From positions 3,348,001 to 3,412,000 of the forward strand of contig OX337236.1 in the NCBI GenBank assembly GCA_946965045.2: 64,000 bases of DNA, in the 5' to 3' direction. Positions 1 to 10,112 of this stretch are shown in pieces. Numbering within the stretch: the stretch's first letter is position 1; each line of letters starts with the position of its first letter. The notes under the pieces are model-generated. The model did no database searches. It was given only the letters and a program-made list of their open reading frames with translations, and was not told the origin of the DNA. Both the position numbers and the translations under genes were made by a program. The DNA is from Epithemia pelagica (Eukaryota > Bacillariophyta > Bacillariophyceae > Surirellales > Surirellaceae).

Positions 1-1
1 G

Positions 2-502
2 GAGTATTTGTACTATGCAACACCCTGTGACAGTGATGTGACAAAAAAGGAGATAGGCTTGACATTCATTTCTTTCTCACCCACCTGGACCACTCATTTG
101 GAGTTGAGGCTTTCCAATGCACGAAGATCTTGTGCAGTGGTTGCCGTGGGATCTTGTCTGGTTGTGGCGGGAGGAGCATGGGTCAATTCAACCGTGGAAG
201 TTCTGGATACGCACCACAACCGCGTTTGGAATCTCCCACCAGTGAATTTACCCAGGGGCTGCAGTATGGTGACTGCTGCCAATCGAATTGCTGTGATTGG
301 TGGAGGGCACAATCCTTCGTGTACGACATTACCACTAATGGATAGGAATTCGTGGTGTTTTCGTCGACTCTGTGAGCAGCAATCGAACGGATGGTATCAT
401 TCTCTTGAAGGTATGGGTATCCGAGATGCTGATATCTCACCCTTCTCCACACCGACATTAGCTTGTAAACGAAAAAGGCCTAATACTCACCTCGGTGATT
501 AA
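2..502 (+). CDS. kelch-propeller protein, 3' part only (5' end outside window)
   Basis: The frame is open from base 2 and matches the second half of the full-length kelch genes downstream: the end of blade 4 (EYLYYATP), blade 5 with LVVAGG, blade 6 with IAVIGG, and the shared end WCFRRLCEQQ followed by HSLEGMGIRDADISPF. The gene therefore begins upstream of the window, and the first ATG at base 8 is internal. It keeps a basic tail (CKRKRP), a possible nuclear-localisation signal. It stops a few codons earlier than sister genes because GGTGAT is followed by TAA where they have GAA. Function is unknown beyond a predicted protein-binding beta-propeller. Confidence 0.8.
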   Translation, partial: EYLYYATPCDSDVTKKEIGLTFISFSPTWTTHLELRLSNARRSCAVVAVGSCLVVAGGAWVNSTVEVLDTHHNRVWNLPPVNLPRGCSMVTAANRIAVIGGGHNPSCTTLPLMDRNSWCFRRLCEQQSNGWYHSLEGMGIRDADISPFSTPTLACKRKRPNTHLGD

Positions 503-1960
503 GGAGAGAATGAAACTTGAAATCTGCTACGTATTGCATGTACGTCCTGACATTGGCAGAACTAAAGCATTATCATTTCGTTCTCAAATCGTAGTTGTAT
601 TGTTTTCTTCATGACATTGCGAACTATTATTGAGATATCATGTACTCCGTTGTAAAGTTACACCATAGTGGAGCCAGTCCTTTGGTAGATGTCGATGGGA
701 CCATGCCTTTCCGCTGTTGAATAGGCCGAGTTATCATGCTGTGGAGGATTATGGTTGCGTGCCTGAAACACTTGGCGCAGCGACGGTCGACCATGCGTTA
801 AACTGTGAGGTCCGGTCCTTCTATGGCCCATGCCTACTACGTGAGAGGACAGTACACCGTCTCTCGATGCTCGTGGTGGTTTTGGGTGACAGGACATTTG
901 CGAATCCTTGGGAATTTTTGCCACCGAAGTGTTCGATAGTTCCTCCAATACAGCAACTATACTTTATCATGAGGTCGGCAAATTGATTGCGTCGATCCAG
1001 CAATCAGTCTCTCCGTAGTGGCTCGTTGACAGTCCATGGGTATCGGTCCATGAGGATCCACAAGAACAATCGCAGTGTGCAAGGTTATGTGTTGCCCCTC
1101 AATGCCAGTTCCACCGAAACCTTGTTGCACGATTGCAACACTGTCGAACAGCACTGTTGGACATGGACCACTACAACGTTTGTGCCTCGTACAGCACCAC
1201 CAAAACCACGACCCGCGCCGATCATGCCTTGGCTGTCGTCTAACAGCAGCGTTGGACCTCGATCACTACCACATTGGAGTCTCGTACCGAACTCAGAAGT
1301 ACCAACAACAAATGTGTTGGACCTCGATCACTACCACAGTTAAGCCTCGTAGCGAACTCTGCAGTACTAACCACAAAACCACGACCACGAACGGCGTCGA
1401 TCATGTCTTGTCTGTCGTCTAATAGAACTTGTTTTGTTGTTGTTGTTCTTCTTCTTCGTTGGATTCTGGTTGGCGTTGCTGCCTTGTCGTTCCACACCGA
1501 CACCCAGCTTGAATCTTCGTATGTATTAAACTTGAAGGGGCGATGCGACCCTTTCCCATGATCAGTTCTTCACTACTCCAATCGGACGCATCAGGAGGGA
1601 GTTAAATTGCGTTCCATACTTCAATCCATAGTACTGCGCTCCTCGTCACCGGCGTAACTACCTCCAATGGGGCGACTTTGTGATCGATTCAGCAGGTCCT
1701 CATGTTGTCATGTCGAGAAAGGGTCCTCGAAAATTGGCGACCAGACTGCCATGCGGTGCCACAACACAAAGAGATTTGCGTGGTCTTGTTGTTGATTCTC
1801 GTTCCATGAAAGACATGTGGATGAGGAAGCATACAATCGCCCTAGTGCTCTTCTTTTTGTTGTTCTGTTCTTTGCTGCACTAGACCTCCTGTTGCGAATC
1901 GAAAGCCAAGGTACGATTTCTAGCTTGTTGCGATGAAAGTTGTCATTGAGTATGTTCATC
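503..1960. repeat. R1 block: repeated 3' tail of kelch unit
   Basis: This stretch has no credible gene. It recurs with high similarity at 11295-12745, 55125-56660 and 62770-64000, always directly after a kelch stop. Landmarks are a GCAACGTATTGCATGTATG-like start, a segment reading PLNASSTETLLHD near 1090, a T-rich TTCTTCTTCGTTGGATTC run near 1450 and the CTCCAATGGGGCGACTTTG segment near 1660. Short reading frames here are not conserved in frame between copies. Confidence 0.65.
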
Positions 1961-3287
1961 TGGTTAGAGTCTTCTTTAGAGTCTTTCTCCACGGGAGACA
2001 TGAGAGCAAGTCACAGCAGAAAACGCTGCCAGAAGGCGCGAAAAGGTCAATCTCCGAACTAAAGACGGCGAGGACGGCGACAGCGACGCATTGTGGTGCT
2101 TGCTGATGGTATCTTTTTGTCGTTCGTTTCAATGGATATTCCCCCAAACTGTGATGTGGAGTGTGGAGTCTCCCTGCCCCAAAGTCTTGAGTCCCTTCCA
2201 AATCTTGGTCGCGGAATGAGGACAGGAATGGCTCGCAGGCGCGCCGACCGAGACAAACCCTGTCACTCTATTCAGTCGTGTGCTCACAGGCGCGCCGACC
2301 AAGACGAGCAGTTCCACTCTTTCCTCTATTCGAAAAAGGAGAGGACAATTGACAATTGCTCTCGTCGCCAAGACGACCACTCTACAATAGAACCTACTGC
2401 CACACTCCATGGGAAACCATGGAATCGTTCGTTACGAGCAATTTATGAGACTCTGCCAGTGACGAGGCATGTACTTCTCTTCTTCCTTTTCTTGGTGAAA
2501 GACTACGAGCATCAAAGAGATTGTCGCAAGGAAAAAAGCCAACCATATGAAGGCGCTTCGAATGAAATGGAACAAGGGAGAACAACAACGACCATTCCAC
2601 AAAAGCGGTAGCACCGAGGATGCAGAAGCGTTGACGATGCGTCATTCCTCATCCACAAAACTCCCTCTGCAAGCTTGTCTGCCTCCCCAAGACCCCACAT
2701 TGATGCTGGTGGTGTACAATCGTTGTTGGTGAGACTCTCTCGATCAACCAAGTGGTCCCTCCAGTTTGTCTTCTTCGCAACAAAATCCTAACGCTACATG
2801 AGCAACAAGAAAAGAAACCGAGCGATCCACCATGGACCAATGCAGACAGGGTGATATCGAGTACTCTTCTGATTTACCGCATTCATCCTCAAAACGATCA
2901 GCAATGATTGGTACATGGGATCTCGTGTTTCGTGTAAACAACATCACCATCCCATGGGTCCCTCTGTAAGAAGAGTAGTTGTGGTTATTGAAAGCAGAGG
3001 CTCGACAACTAAGATTGCAAAGAGATCCTCTAGTCACGAGCGCCCACGAAGAACGAAGAATCTATGGATGCAAAACACAGGGATAGAGAGAAATAGATCG
3101 GAGCCATATACATACCAGTGGTTCTGTGTCGTTAATTTCGGTATCCAAAAACTTCTCCGAAAAGAATGCGTGATCTGTGACAAGAACAGTCACGATATTT
3201 CTCTATCCATCGATTTCGGCAAGTCAGTCGTGCTTCCAGTCCGCACCTATCAGAATCACAGGAGCAAAGCAAACCTGTCCCGATCCT
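1961..3287 (+). repeat. R2 block: upstream cassette of PLD-like gene, shared with kelch genes
   Basis: About 1.3 kb is closely similar to the DNA in front of the second PLD-like gene (26640-27677) and in front of kelch genes 22434, 45019 and 58081. It contains two GGCGCGCCGACC motifs, a CTTGGTGAAAGACTACGA segment and a conserved stretch at 2600-3050. Minus-strand frames here (for example 2394-2645) are conserved between copies, but they recur only as part of the whole repeat and match nothing I recognise, so I treat the block as non-coding upstream DNA. Confidence 0.6.
2238..2296 (+). promoter_or_regulatory. paired GGCGCGCCGACC motifs
   Basis: GGCGCGCCGACC begins at 2238 and again at 2289. 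The same motif occurs at 21104, 25092, 26686, 43886, 43937, 56959 and 56999, always inside R2 cassettes and often in pairs about 40-51 bp apart. The 8-bp core is a perfect palindrome. A binding-site role is inference, because the motif may simply ride on the repeat. Confidence 0.3.
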
Positions 3288-3294
3288 CATAAAT
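3288..3294 (+). promoter_or_regulatory. CATAAAT start box
   Basis: CATAAAT followed by TCTGCAGT lies 33 bp before the ATG of the PLD-like gene. The same box sits 31-37 bp before the ATG of nine other genes in the window, including kelch genes, which suggests a TATA-like core element. Confidence 0.5.
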
Positions 3295-3320
3295 TCTGCA
3301 GTTAGTATTTTGGAACAACC

Positions 3321-4091
3321 ATGAATGACTCGAATTTGGAACTAAACACCTCTCACTGGGAATACAACGCTCAGTACGAATGTCAAGGACAGAGCGGAAC
3401 GGTGTGGGCAGGAGACGACCATTTTGTGGATCAGTCATGGCTGCTAGGCGACGGCAAACAGAGTGGTGAGATGGCTGTTACCAATGATCGCCCGACCATA
3501 CTTTATACATGCATCCGCCACCCCTCTGGCCCAAACGCAGGCAAGTCGATAGCCCATGAGAACCATCCTTTTGTGGCGCTCGTTTATTTGCTCGCCGCGG
3601 AAGAGCCGAATTCTGAAGTATTTCTATCAGCGCCATTCTTATCGGACTTTGCTGTGATATATCAGCTCTGTCATTATGCGATGCCGACAGCTTCAAATCT
3701 AAAGATATTCATTGTTCTGGGACCATCTCCCTGGAATATTGAAAGTCTGCAGAATTTTGTCGGCACGTATGAAAATCGGCGCGTCGCTGTGGCTCGCCTC
3801 CGTATCAAGTTGTACGGCAAAGATTCGGAATTTTTCCATTCCAAAGCGGTCGTTACCAGTGCTGGAGCTATGGTTGGATCTTACAACTATACCCAAGCTT
3901 CTCGGTTGAAACACTACGAGCATGCTGTCTTATTTGATCCATCCTTCCTCCAGTACCAAGGCTTGCGAACCGAGCTCAGCCAGTTCTGGGATTCTTTGGA
4001 TGTATCGGAGGTCAGCATTCCGAGAATGGATGAGCCACAGCAACAGAAAGCCGTTAGCAACCCATACAAGAAGAAGAAAGTGCAGAAGTAA
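3321..4091 (+). CDS. phospholipase D-like (single HxK motif) protein, copy 1
   Basis: This 256-residue protein carries the C-terminal half-site of the PLD superfamily: H173-S-K175, then G186-S187-x-N189, then a downstream E200 in YEHAVLF. The acidic residue normally four positions after the lysine is serine (S180), so the site is HxKx4S rather than the classical HKD. The upstream part (EVFLSAPFLSD near 99-109, then LKIFIVLG near 127-134) fits the preceding strand and helix of a PLD fold. With one motif per chain it would be expected to dimerise, as bacterial Nuc and PLD6/Zucchini do, and nuclease or phosphodiesterase activity is possible. The C-terminus PYKKKKVQK resembles an SV40-type nuclear signal. 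No membrane segment is seen. The ATG follows ACAACC and the CATAAAT box. The family call is good, but the substrate is unknown. Confidence 0.75.
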   Translation: MNDSNLELNTSHWEYNAQYECQGQSGTVWAGDDHFVDQSWLLGDGKQSGEMAVTNDRPTILYTCIRHPSGPNAGKSIAHENHPFVALVYLLAAEEPNSEVFLSAPFLSDFAVIYQLCHYAMPTASNLKIFIVLGPSPWNIESLQNFVGTYENRRVAVARLRIKLYGKDSEFFHSKAVVTSAGAMVGSYNYTQASRLKHYEHAVLFDPSFLQYQGLRTELSQFWDSLDVSEVSIPRMDEPQQQKAVSNPYKKKKVQK

Positions 4092-5519
4092 AGATCTTCT
4101 TGAGTTTGATAATCCCTGATTTCTGCGGATTTAAGCCGCGTATTGTATTCGAGCAGGTGACCTAGTTTCCAAACTGCACCACGGCACACTCGTCGACTAT
4201 ACAGGTTTTGGGAACAATTGCAGTTGCCGATTGTCCTAAAATAGGTTGCGGCTTTCGCTCGTCTCAACTAGGAAGAATTAAATATCGTGGTTCAAAGTAG
4301 TGTACCATAAAGTAACAAACAAAGACAGCATGTTGCTCTCTTTATGTGAATGGGCACAGGGTGTCATTCTCGACAGTTACTGAATGGTTTGAGTTCAGGG
4401 GACCTGTCATGATCCGGATTACCCAGATAGAAGATCTTGGCTCTCGACAGCCCATGTTTTTGGGCAAAGAGAACAAGTCGTAAGACGGACTGATGGAGAG
4501 CATCTTGTGCACAAGTTTCGGGTAGAACGGCCACCAAACTTCCCTCAGACTACTGGGACAGTAGTGCTCATCGACACTCCTTTGTGAATCCAAAATTCTG
4601 TTCTCGTGGCCGCAGATCCCCACCTATGACAATGACACGGTATGGTTGTGGAGTACAACACCCAAAGGTTGGACGAGTAAGACTTGTTTCCAAGAGAGAC
4701 TGCGCGGATTCGGACCAAGGCTTGGTGTAATCGTGAAGCAGAAAGCACACTTGCGTCACGTTGACTGAAGAAAAGCATTCTGATTGCCGTCGTTGCATAG
4801 ACAAGGAGATTGCTTAGATCTTGTCGGGTGCTGTCAAACTATGGACCAAGCTCCAGGCCAATAAACACCAGAGAATCGATCGAGCCACGCTCAAACTGCA
4901 ATGTTGCCGCCGCTGCAGCTGCTACCAGGCTTGGATTCACAGTCGATATCCATGTTCGCGATCGGTGTTTCATGTCACAGAACACACTGGCATTGGACAA
5001 GGCCACTCTGTGATTGTCTTGTTCCTGTTCTTGCCGTTGTACTACCACCTCTGTTTCAGAAATTGCGGAACTGGATTTTTTGGAATAGACCCACAGGAAT
5101 GCAACTCCCGAATCTGTCAGTCACATCCTGCAATTTCCAACGGCCTCTTTTGTTGCAACGGTGTATTTTCGTCATTAGTGGTTTGACACCGGCAATTTGA
5201 CATATCCTGACACACAAAACTCTTGTACGTTATCGACGCCAGGTGCATCGAAGCGACGACTCATCCGGTCTAGTTTTTTCCTTCTTGAACTCTTGTGGTT
5301 TTCAATCGAGATGACAACATCACCCAGTGACAAATGTAGCACCGGTCCTGACACCCACCATTGGCGAACGGAGGCCCTTGAGCCCGTGCGATATGCGTCT
5401 GCCACAATCATTGGACGACATGCGCGAGCATTACTGACAACCGGCCAAGACGGCACGACACGGATTTGGCTCTCCCAAACAGATGATGATTGATGGAGTC
5501 GGTATCAATAATGACATAA
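4092..5519. other. spacer after PLD-like gene, duplicated at 28482-29774
   Basis: This stretch is almost identical to the one after PLD copy 2 but carries small indels that are not multiples of three (for example about 20 bp extra near 4700), so the minus-strand frames near 4342-4804 are not maintained. No gene is supported here. It is part of one segmental duplication running from about 2280 to 6200, paired with about 26680 to 30500. Confidence 0.55.
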
Positions 5520-6120
5520 GGGACCAACCTTTGCGGTCCAACCACAGCCACGTGACATTCTCGAAAGCGGTCCAAAGAAGACGAATGCAGGCATCTGCTG
5601 TTAATGCAACACGGGAAGCGCGTCACAATGGGTTCCTTCTGGTCCATCATGTCGTGGCCTTGCTTCCTTCACTATATACCCGATGCATTCAAATCATTGG
5701 ATCAAGAGTCAAGAGAGGACCACTCTCTCTGTTGTTGCTGTCGTTGTGAACAGACTGTATAGGACCAAGGAAAGAATGGTGTTCCACGAATGGCGTGGGA
5801 CGAGATGACTTGGAAATAAGGGATTGTCGATCTGTGGATGTTGAATTACCAATCTGTGGACCAATGTATCATTCAAAAGGACCTCTTCATCACTATATTT
5901 GGTATCTCTCGCTCTCCCTTGTTTTGTGTCGTATCATATTAATGCAGCACAAAAGATACTTTTGGGGGCTTGTCATGAAATCTATGTGCGATTGATTCCC
6001 TTCACCATCGTACGCAGGACAGGCACAACTTTCCTACTCTCTCTCTCCTCTACACGCAACAAAGCTCGCTGTCATTTCTCGTCGACGTTGTAACAGACGT
6101 CGTTGTAAAGCGCCGTGACC
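5520..6120 (+). repeat. type B kelch leader
   Basis: This upstream block is shared with 9531-10112, 29775-30282, 30679-31182 and, in part, 50120-50416. Landmarks are GACTGTATAGGACCAAGG, ATACTTTTGGGGGCTTGTC and the GTCGACGTTGTAA segment just before the start codon. It lacks the CATAAAT box that marks the other kelch leaders, so the array uses at least two different promoter types. Confidence 0.55.
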
Positions 6121-7338
6121 ATGACAACGACACTGCAAAAGCAAGCATGGCAGTCGGGCCTTGTCCTGTTAGACGATGAGACACCGGAATGGAATTTCGA
6201 GGACTGGCCTTCTCTTGAGGGAGAAGGGCGTTATCGTCATGCTTCGGTCGTACTGAATCATACCGATAACAACCAAGAACAAACCGTCGTCGTGTTGGGT
6301 GGATATCGAACAGGTCAAGGCGAGCTAGATTCCATTCTTGTATTAAACTTGGCAGAATCAAACAAGCAGTGGCGCGAAGGGCCACGCATGAACCAGAAAC
6401 GTGATGGACATGCCGCTGTTGTGTGCAATGGAGGCATTTACGTGATGGGAGGAGACAATGGAGGTTCAGATTTGAATTGCATGGAACGAATCGACGCCAA
6501 TGATTTGCTTCGATCATCTTTGACAACCACCACCACGCATGAGAGCAGTTGGACGGCATTGACATGTCGCTTATCAACGCATCGATTTGGATGTTGTGCT
6601 GTTGCGGTTCACAACCGATACATCGTTGTAATGGGTGGCCATAACAACGATGGTTATTTGTCGTCGGTGGATATTATTGATACCAGCAACCACACTGTCA
6701 TTGAGGGACCATCCATGACTGTTCCACGACAACTTTGTGGCAGTGCGGTGATTGGCCACCGCATCTTTGTCGTTGGAGGTTGGAACGACAATGGCCATCT
6801 TGACTCGGTGGAGTATTTGGACTATGCAACACCCCTTGACAGTGATGGGACAAAAAAGGAGACTGGCTCGACATTCATTTCTTTCTCGTCCACTTGGATC
6901 ACTCATCCTGATTTGGTTCTTTCCAACCCTAGAGATTCTTGTGCAATGGTTGCCGTGGGATCTTGTCTGGTGGTGGCAGGAGAACGAGGCAATCCAACCG
7001 TTGATGTCTTGGATACGAACCGCAACCGCGTGTGGAATCTCTCACAATTCGGAAATGACCACAATCGCCGCGAAGGATGCAGTATGGTGACTGTTGCCAA
7101 TCAAGTTGCCGTGATTGGTGGATGGCGCAATCCTACCTGTGTGACATTGCCACTTATGGATAGGAATTCGTGGTGTTTTCGTCGACTTTGTGAGCAGCAA
7201 TCGAACGGATGGTATCATTCTCTTAAAGGAATAGGTATCCGAGATGCTGATATCTCACCCTTCTTGACATTGGCATCAGCACGTCAACGCGCAAGGTCCA
7301 ATACTCAAAGTGGTGATGAAGGGGCCGATGAAGCCTAG
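6121..7338 (+). CDS. six-bladed kelch-propeller protein
   Basis: This 405-residue protein reads as a stand-alone beta-propeller for protein binding, with no BTB, F-box, signal peptide or membrane segment. A head of about 45 residues (LQKQAWQSG, then WNFEDWP) precedes blades whose glycine doublets fall at 60-61, 110-111, 172-173, 219-220 and 333-334. The fifth doublet is GE (287-288). Typical kelch spacing of aromatic and tryptophan residues is visible (KQWREGP, RNRVWNL, NSWCFRRL). A linker after blade 4 (ATPLDSDGTKKETGS) and a basic tail (ARQRARSNT) follow. The ATG after GTGACC matches the start MTTTL in sister genes. No intron is needed. Substrate and pathway are unknown; an adaptor or recognition role is inference. 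Confidence 0.85.
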   Translation: MTTTLQKQAWQSGLVLLDDETPEWNFEDWPSLEGEGRYRHASVVLNHTDNNQEQTVVVLGGYRTGQGELDSILVLNLAESNKQWREGPRMNQKRDGHAAVVCNGGIYVMGGDNGGSDLNCMERIDANDLLRSSLTTTTTHESSWTALTCRLSTHRFGCCAVAVHNRYIVVMGGHNNDGYLSSVDIIDTSNHTVIEGPSMTVPRQLCGSAVIGHRIFVVGGWNDNGHLDSVEYLDYATPLDSDGTKKETGSTFISFSSTWITHPDLVLSNPRDSCAMVAVGSCLVVAGERGNPTVDVLDTNRNRVWNLSQFGNDHNRREGCSMVTVANQVAVIGGWRNPTCVTLPLMDRNSWCFRRLCEQQSNGWYHSLKGIGIRDADISPFLTLASARQRARSNTQSGDEGADEA

Positions 7339-7506
7339 CCGTTTATTTCTCGAGTGGTTGACTTGTTTTCTACATTCGATTGCAATACTACAACCTAGTA
7401 GGTAGTTACTCAAAAGTAGAAAGAACATGTTGTGCAAGATAGAAGGTGCTTGCTTGATGTCAAAGATGTGGAAAGAACGACCAAATTTTTTGTCTCTACA
7501 AGTGGT

Positions 7507-7889
7507 AGTATTAATACTTCCCGGTGTCGAGTCCTTTCAAGGAGGGAACGCCCGGCGCGGAGGGTAGAATGACGAGGAGGGCAATGGTCGAGGAGGGCGC
7601 ACGCCCGACAAGACAGTTGCCCGTCGAGTCATTCTCCCGACAAGCCGGGCGCGCCCGACGCGAGAGGACGGCCAGACACAGGGAAGTAGTAAACTTACTC
7701 CCTATCAAGCTGTGTAGGTAGTGAGAAATTCCTGGAAGCCATGTCACAAAGTGTCACACAAGTGTCACACAAGTGTCACACACGAGAGGGAAACCGCGCG
7801 ACTCGCACGAAACTACTTCCCGGTTGTACAAAAACTTCCTAGTGTAGTATAAAAATGTGAGACGAACTACCTACACAGTCTGGTATGGA
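7507..7889. mobile_element. short non-autonomous insertion (MITE-like)
   Basis: Paralogous R3 blocks run straight through ACAAGTGGTA into the next shared segment (36719, 51781, 59440), whereas here about 380 bp of unrelated, partly GC-rich sequence intervenes. Inside it, CTGTGTAGGTAGT near 7708 is the exact inverse of ACTACCTACACAG near 7867, and GGGAAGTAGT near 7680 is the inverse of ACTACTTCCC near 7811. It has no coding capacity. The outer ends and target duplication are not resolved. Confidence 0.45.
7750..7783 (+). repeat. 11-bp tandem repeat, three copies
   Basis: Three consecutive copies of GTGTCACACAA (the last ending in C) lie inside the MITE-like insertion. Confidence 0.7.
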
Positions 7890-9530
7890 GTTAGTGCCAC
7901 CACCGTGCTTGTGCGGTCGTGAGACTAGAATCTGGGGCTTTGTGTTGGCATCATGGCACTTTGTAGGACACAGAGTTACCGTCCATGGATCGGTAGGTAT
8001 ATGACAGGGACACCGATATCCAACAGTGGTGAATTCCAGAAAGGGAGAGTTTCGCATCGATGTAGTAGCCAAGGTCAATACGGTTTGTCGCCATTTTGTT
8101 TCCACTACGATTGAGTAGTGAAGAGTACTCTTAGTGTTCGTGACCGGGCAAATTCAGGCAGTTTGTTTTGACATAGTGGTTGCCGTGACTGTCAAGGGTG
8201 TTCCATCCTGTCGTTTCTTGGCATGGGATGCTGTTGCTACGACACAATTTTGCTGTGGACCACGACCATTGGTCGATCATTTGTTACCATCCAAACAACA
8301 CTTGAAGAGTAATTGGTTGTGATATTGGTGGACTTCTTGTCTGGTTTGAGTAAAGTAGCATGTGTAGTCCTGGCGGTTCTTGCCGCATCGGCTTGTTCCT
8401 CTTGTGGTTGGTTCCTCCTTGTTGGAGCGACAAATCACTCGACGCGGGAAAGGTAGTGGTTGTGCTACTGTGTCAGTCGTTTCAGTCTGGGGTGCTGGTG
8501 GACCCTGTTCCAAAACAACCAACTTGTCGTGGTTGTCGTTCTTTGGTCCACACCAATTGCCGATGATCGATCGAAACCAATCATTCACTACTATTAGATA
8601 TTGCGAGAGGGAGGACAAAACGGGATGCCTGTTGTGCATCCGACGATTGTTATTGTTGTTTCGGTCCTGTTGGTGGATCGGGAATCATGATTTTTCTTTT
8701 CTTGTCATGCTCCTTGACGAAAGAGCAGGATGGTTGTTCTTGCTGTTGTTGTTTGGGTGTAATTGGTTGTTCTTGTTGTACGTTGTCGTCAACATATCGT
8801 AGTACAATCAAGTGACTGCATTCTCTTTGCTCCTTTCCTCCATGAACCATGAGTTTCGACATCTGGTCGTGCTCCATGTTTTGGCTTGGTTCATGGTCTT
8901 GGTCGATGAATGCGACAAAAGGACGAGAAGGAAGAGTAAAAGCACGACTGGCAAAACCTTGCAGACCCTGTAGTCCGCTTCTCTGATAGTTCTTTTTGGA
9001 AATCAAGCATGGTTGGTTGCTGCTTCTCTACGTTCCTCGTCGCCATGTGAAGAACGAATCATTGTTGATTGAGCAAAGACGGAATGGAACTGTCGTTGAG
9101 AAGCAAGGGGAAGCAACCAGTCTCTCGACTGGCACTACCAGGTCGACAGTTGTTCAATGGAACTTGTCGTCTGTTGTTGGTTCAAAAACCATCGCTGTGC
9201 CCTATTCTCGCCTTTGTGGAGGAACGGGAAGCAACACTGCAAGAAGCGCCAGAAATGTTCTTGCAATTGGACTGTTACTCTTGCTCCTCCGTTCGTCGGA
9301 GTTACTATCTTCATTTTTGTCAGTGTCCTTCTCTTCTTCCTGTTTGCCGTGTTCCGACCGGCTAGCATGTATGATGGTACTGCATCGTTCGTTTTGGGGG
9401 ATCTGATGTCTAGTCATTCGAGATCTGAGTTCTGCAATGGGAACCGCCAATTTGCTCATTCCTGAGAATTTGCGATTCTTGTGGCCGTCTTGTCCTATGA
9501 GCTCAGTCACTCCATCTTGTCGATGAATGG

Positions 9531-10112
9531 TCTTCTCTTCAGGCTCGATACTAACATATACTCTTGTTTGTGCTCTTACTGCCTTGTCTACTCAAATGCA
9601 GGCGTCTTCTGCTGTTGCAACAAGGAAAGCGACTCAAAATGGGATACATGACATGTTCCTTCTGGTCCATCTTGTCGTCAGATTCTCGTTTTGGCGTAGT
9701 TGTGATTGTGGCCTTGGCTCCGTCACGAAGCGATGCCCATTCGAATCATTGGATCAAGAGAAGACCACTCTCTGTTGTTGTTGTTGTTGCTGTCATTGTG
9801 AACAGTCCGCATGACCACGGGAATAATGGCGCTCCAAAAAAGGCTTTGGACGAGAGATGACTTGGAAACTAGGGATATCGACCCAGTGGATGTTGGATTG
9901 GCCATCTGTGGACCTCTTCATCATACGCATTAAAAAACAGCACAAAAGATACTTCTTGGGGCTTGTCATGTAATCTATGTGCGATTGACTTCCCTTCGCC
10001 ATCGTACGCATGACAGGCACAGCTCCAGGCCTCGGCGCTCTCGCGTTGCTCAAAATTACACAAAGCTATATTATGCTCGTCGACGTTGTAAATTGTAAAG
10101 CGCCCCGTGATC
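9531..10112 (+). repeat. type B kelch leader, diverged copy
   Basis: This is the same block type as 5520-6120 with deletions. A TATATTAT-like run near 10068 lies about 45 bp before the kelch ATG. No gene is seen. Confidence 0.5.

Larger units (their letters stand above)
7339..9530. repeat. R3 block after kelch, with decayed minus-strand reading frames
   Basis: This region resembles 59452-60920 and, at its start, the other R3 blocks. On the minus strand, pieces such as CPTKCHD with ILVSRPHKHGGGT (near 7840-8105) and MSKLMVHGGKEQ (within 8650-9006) recur in other blocks in matching order but shifted frames. This suggests an old minus-strand gene convergent to kelch. A 2-nt insertion near 7430 breaks the conserved end QHVLSTFE. 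No intact gene is supported. Confidence 0.45.

Noticed and set aside
2240-2610. Plus-strand frame of 172 codons in the first R2 cassette (starts at 2093)
   Set aside because: It is not open in the other cassettes because of indels, and it lies in repeated leader DNA.
2394-3037. Minus-strand frames of 60-97 codons in R2, conserved in four cassettes
   Set aside because: Conservation extends equally outside the frames and follows the whole repeat; no family is recognised and frames overlap one another.
7750-7783. Short direct repeats considered as a CRISPR-like array
   Set aside because: The units are 11 bp, contiguous and without spacers; the sequence is eukaryotic.
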